DNA from: Streptomyces sp. NRRL S-350
Lineage (GTDB): Bacteria; Actinomycetota; Actinomycetes; Streptomycetales; Streptomycetaceae
DNA: 64,000 bases
NCBI RefSeq assembly: GCF_000719705.1
Contig: NZ_JOHO01000024.1
Span: forward strand, 32,128-96,127
Reading direction: 5' to 3'
Numbering within the stretch: the stretch's first letter is position 1; each line of letters starts with the position of its first letter. A program made the position numbers and the translations under genes. Below the pieces are notes generated by a model that searched no databases, was not told the DNA's origin, and worked only from the letters and a program-made list of their open reading frames with translations. Shown here one piece after another: positions 63,601 through 64,000 of the stretch.

Positions 63601-64000
63601 GGAACCGCTGCCCGTCCAGTACGCCGACTACACGCTCTGGCAGCGCGAACTCCTCGGCGGGGAGGACGAGACCGACGGCCTGGCCGCCCGGCAGCTCGCC
63701 TACTGGTCGGACCAACTGTCCGGCATGCCCGAGGAATTGGCCCTGCCGCTGGATCGGCAGCGGCCGGCCGTCGCCTCCCACCAGGGTGAGGTCGTCACGG
63801 CACTCACCGGCCCGGAACTGAACGACGGGCTGACCGCCCTGGCCCGGGAGAGCGGCACGACCCTGTTCATGGTCCTGCACGCGGCGGTGGCCACCCTGCT
63901 GTCCCGCCTCGGCGCCGGCACCGACATCCCCCTCGGCACCGCCATCGCCGGCCGCACCGACGAGGCCCTGGACGACCTGGTCGGCTTCTTCGTCAACACC
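60626..64000 (+). CDS. Non-ribosomal peptide synthetase (partial C - A - PCP - C), open at the right edge
   Basis: 1125 residues visible, no stop. Residues 1-230 look like the C-terminal half of a condensation domain lacking HHxxxDG ([10 protein letters not shown] start), as in some initiating modules. The A domain follows: [12 protein letters not shown] near 390, [19 protein letters not shown], and NGKVDRAAL. Pocket residues read from FDAATYELW, the LTTALFN strand, VWSGGEA and [10 protein letters not shown] resemble codes for small aliphatic residues, with low certainty. The PCP serine is in [13 protein letters not shown] (about 780). A second C domain has HHIAGDGWS near 961. ATG 60626. It probably continues for several modules outside the window. 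Confidence 0.92.
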   Translation, partial: MSADRDEQQWWQERLAGRTEQTGPLLPVTGADGEPSSVVGQLTDGSVTGLRELADRAGTGLEAVLVALTAAFLGRVHPESDQLVGIPAPGHRALPVRLDPAPGTALPDLVGSAAVALAEALAHRGVPAEELAALLPGRRTGYGVAGPLVVLGEPPAEGGAEGLVVALDPATGRLTLQAGPGSVSAAELALLHRSLSAFLESAGEGGANRNTDELELLDAGSRHTVLSEWNDTAAPTDGRAENVVAAFARQVRRAPEAVALRTDDGPVGYAELDRRANRLAHRLLGLGVGPETAVAVLMERSADLVVALLAVLKAGGAYVPLHATYPEARMRSVIEQTGAPVLLTDRATTPGDALAGLVRTLVVDADPGLAQCPDTAPVTPPVEPGRLAYVMFTSGSTGAPKGVAVSHRDILALTADRHWDGAAQDRVLVHSSHAFDAATYELWVPLLSGRQAVLAPAGQLDAPLLRRLADEHGIGSAFLTTALFNLIAEEDPTAFRTLRQVWSGGEACSPEAIQRVLDLCPDTEFVHVYGPTETTTFATCLPLRAPHRVGATVPIGRPMDNMRAYVLDDALRPVPPAVTGELYLGGDGLARGYVARPGLTAERFVASPFEPGARLYRTGDLVRWLPDGTLEFVGRADHQVKIRGFRIELGEIAAALAGFPGVGLHTVVVREDRPGDKRLVGYVVPADGAAVDTAELRAHTAELLPEYMVPSAFVVLDALPLNSNGKVDRAALPAPAAEPTTSLRGPRTAEEEVLCALFAQLVGRDRVGIDQNFFDLGGSSLLGMKLVSRIRAALGAEVPFAVFFRDPTVAGLAAALRDGGEQRPALTAAAVRPEPLPLSYAQQRLWFLREWEQGGATYNIPLALRLRGRMDEDALRAALRDVTDRHEALRTRYPAMAGEPRQEIAPSGGIPLVTASVTEEELDDRVTRAAAHTFDLATDIPFRAELLRIGEDDHVLVLVLHHIAGDGWSMAPLARDLSTAYAARTAGCAPDWEPLPVQYADYTLWQRELLGGEDETDGLAARQLAYWSDQLSGMPEELALPLDRQRPAVASHQGEVVTALTGPELNDGLTALARESGTTLFMVLHAAVATLLSRLGAGTDIPLGTAIAGRTDEALDDLVGFFVNT

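Overview
The window is high-GC actinomycete DNA. Gene content points to Streptomycetaceae (Streptomyces or Kitasatospora): bldC lies between a DEAH helicase gene (hrpA) and a valine dehydrogenase gene (vdh), purF/purM and a DUF3073 gene follow, GTG starts and GTGA/ATGA overlaps are common, one coding region holds a perfect Streptomyces-type parS site, and two regulators carry the rare leucine codon TTA.

Layout. (1) 1-14.6 kb: a biosynthetic gene cluster cut by the left edge. It has a didomain ketosynthase, a free-standing ACP and a phosphodiesterase on the minus strand. A plus-strand operon encodes a HAD phosphatase, a type II dehydroquinase and a PIG-L deacetylase. A seven-gene minus-strand operon encodes a radical SAM enzyme, an acyl-AMP ligase/methyltransferase fusion, an SDR, a ROK kinase, a 3-amino-5-hydroxybenzoate (AHBA) synthase-type aminotransferase, a Gfo/Idh oxidoreductase and a GT2 glycosyltransferase. 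An XRE regulator closes it. The set matches the kanosamine/aminoshikimate kit for AHBA (RifJ, K, L, M, N types). With the ACP, AMP ligase, glycosyltransferase, deacetylase and radical SAM enzyme it resembles the mitomycin core logic, but with ketosynthase and phosphodiesterase genes added. (2) 14.7-42.9 kb: mostly conserved chromosome: ECF sigma factor and partner, hrpA, tRNA-Asp, bldC, vdh, purM, purF, purA, metG and assorted oxidoreductases, GNATs and regulators. (3) about 43.0-47.6 kb: an accessory block with small unknown proteins, a PIMT-like methyltransferase translationally coupled to a 44-residue Asp-Gly-containing peptide (a candidate imiditide-type RiPP), and a divergent XRE regulator with a NUDIX hydrolase. 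(4) 47.7-57.5 kb: NHL/thioredoxin protein (with parS), M18 aminopeptidase, acyl-CoA dehydrogenase, SseB-like protein, pirin, a secreted peptide with a Cys-rich partner, and a TrmB/LuxR-type regulator. (5) 57.7-64 kb: the left part of a second biosynthetic cluster: small secreted protein, HTH-DUF4177 regulator, an AsnRS-like catalytic core without an anticodon-binding domain, and an NRPS that runs off the right edge.

How the parts work together. The first cluster probably makes AHBA from a nucleotide sugar, loads it on the ACP, and glycosylates, deacetylates and rearranges it. Its three promoter regions share a 9-bp element, probably the site of a cluster regulator. Enzymes for the middle of the aminoshikimate pathway (aminoDAHP and aminoDHQ synthases) are not in the window. 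All functional assignments are from motifs and remembered family sequences; no database search was run.
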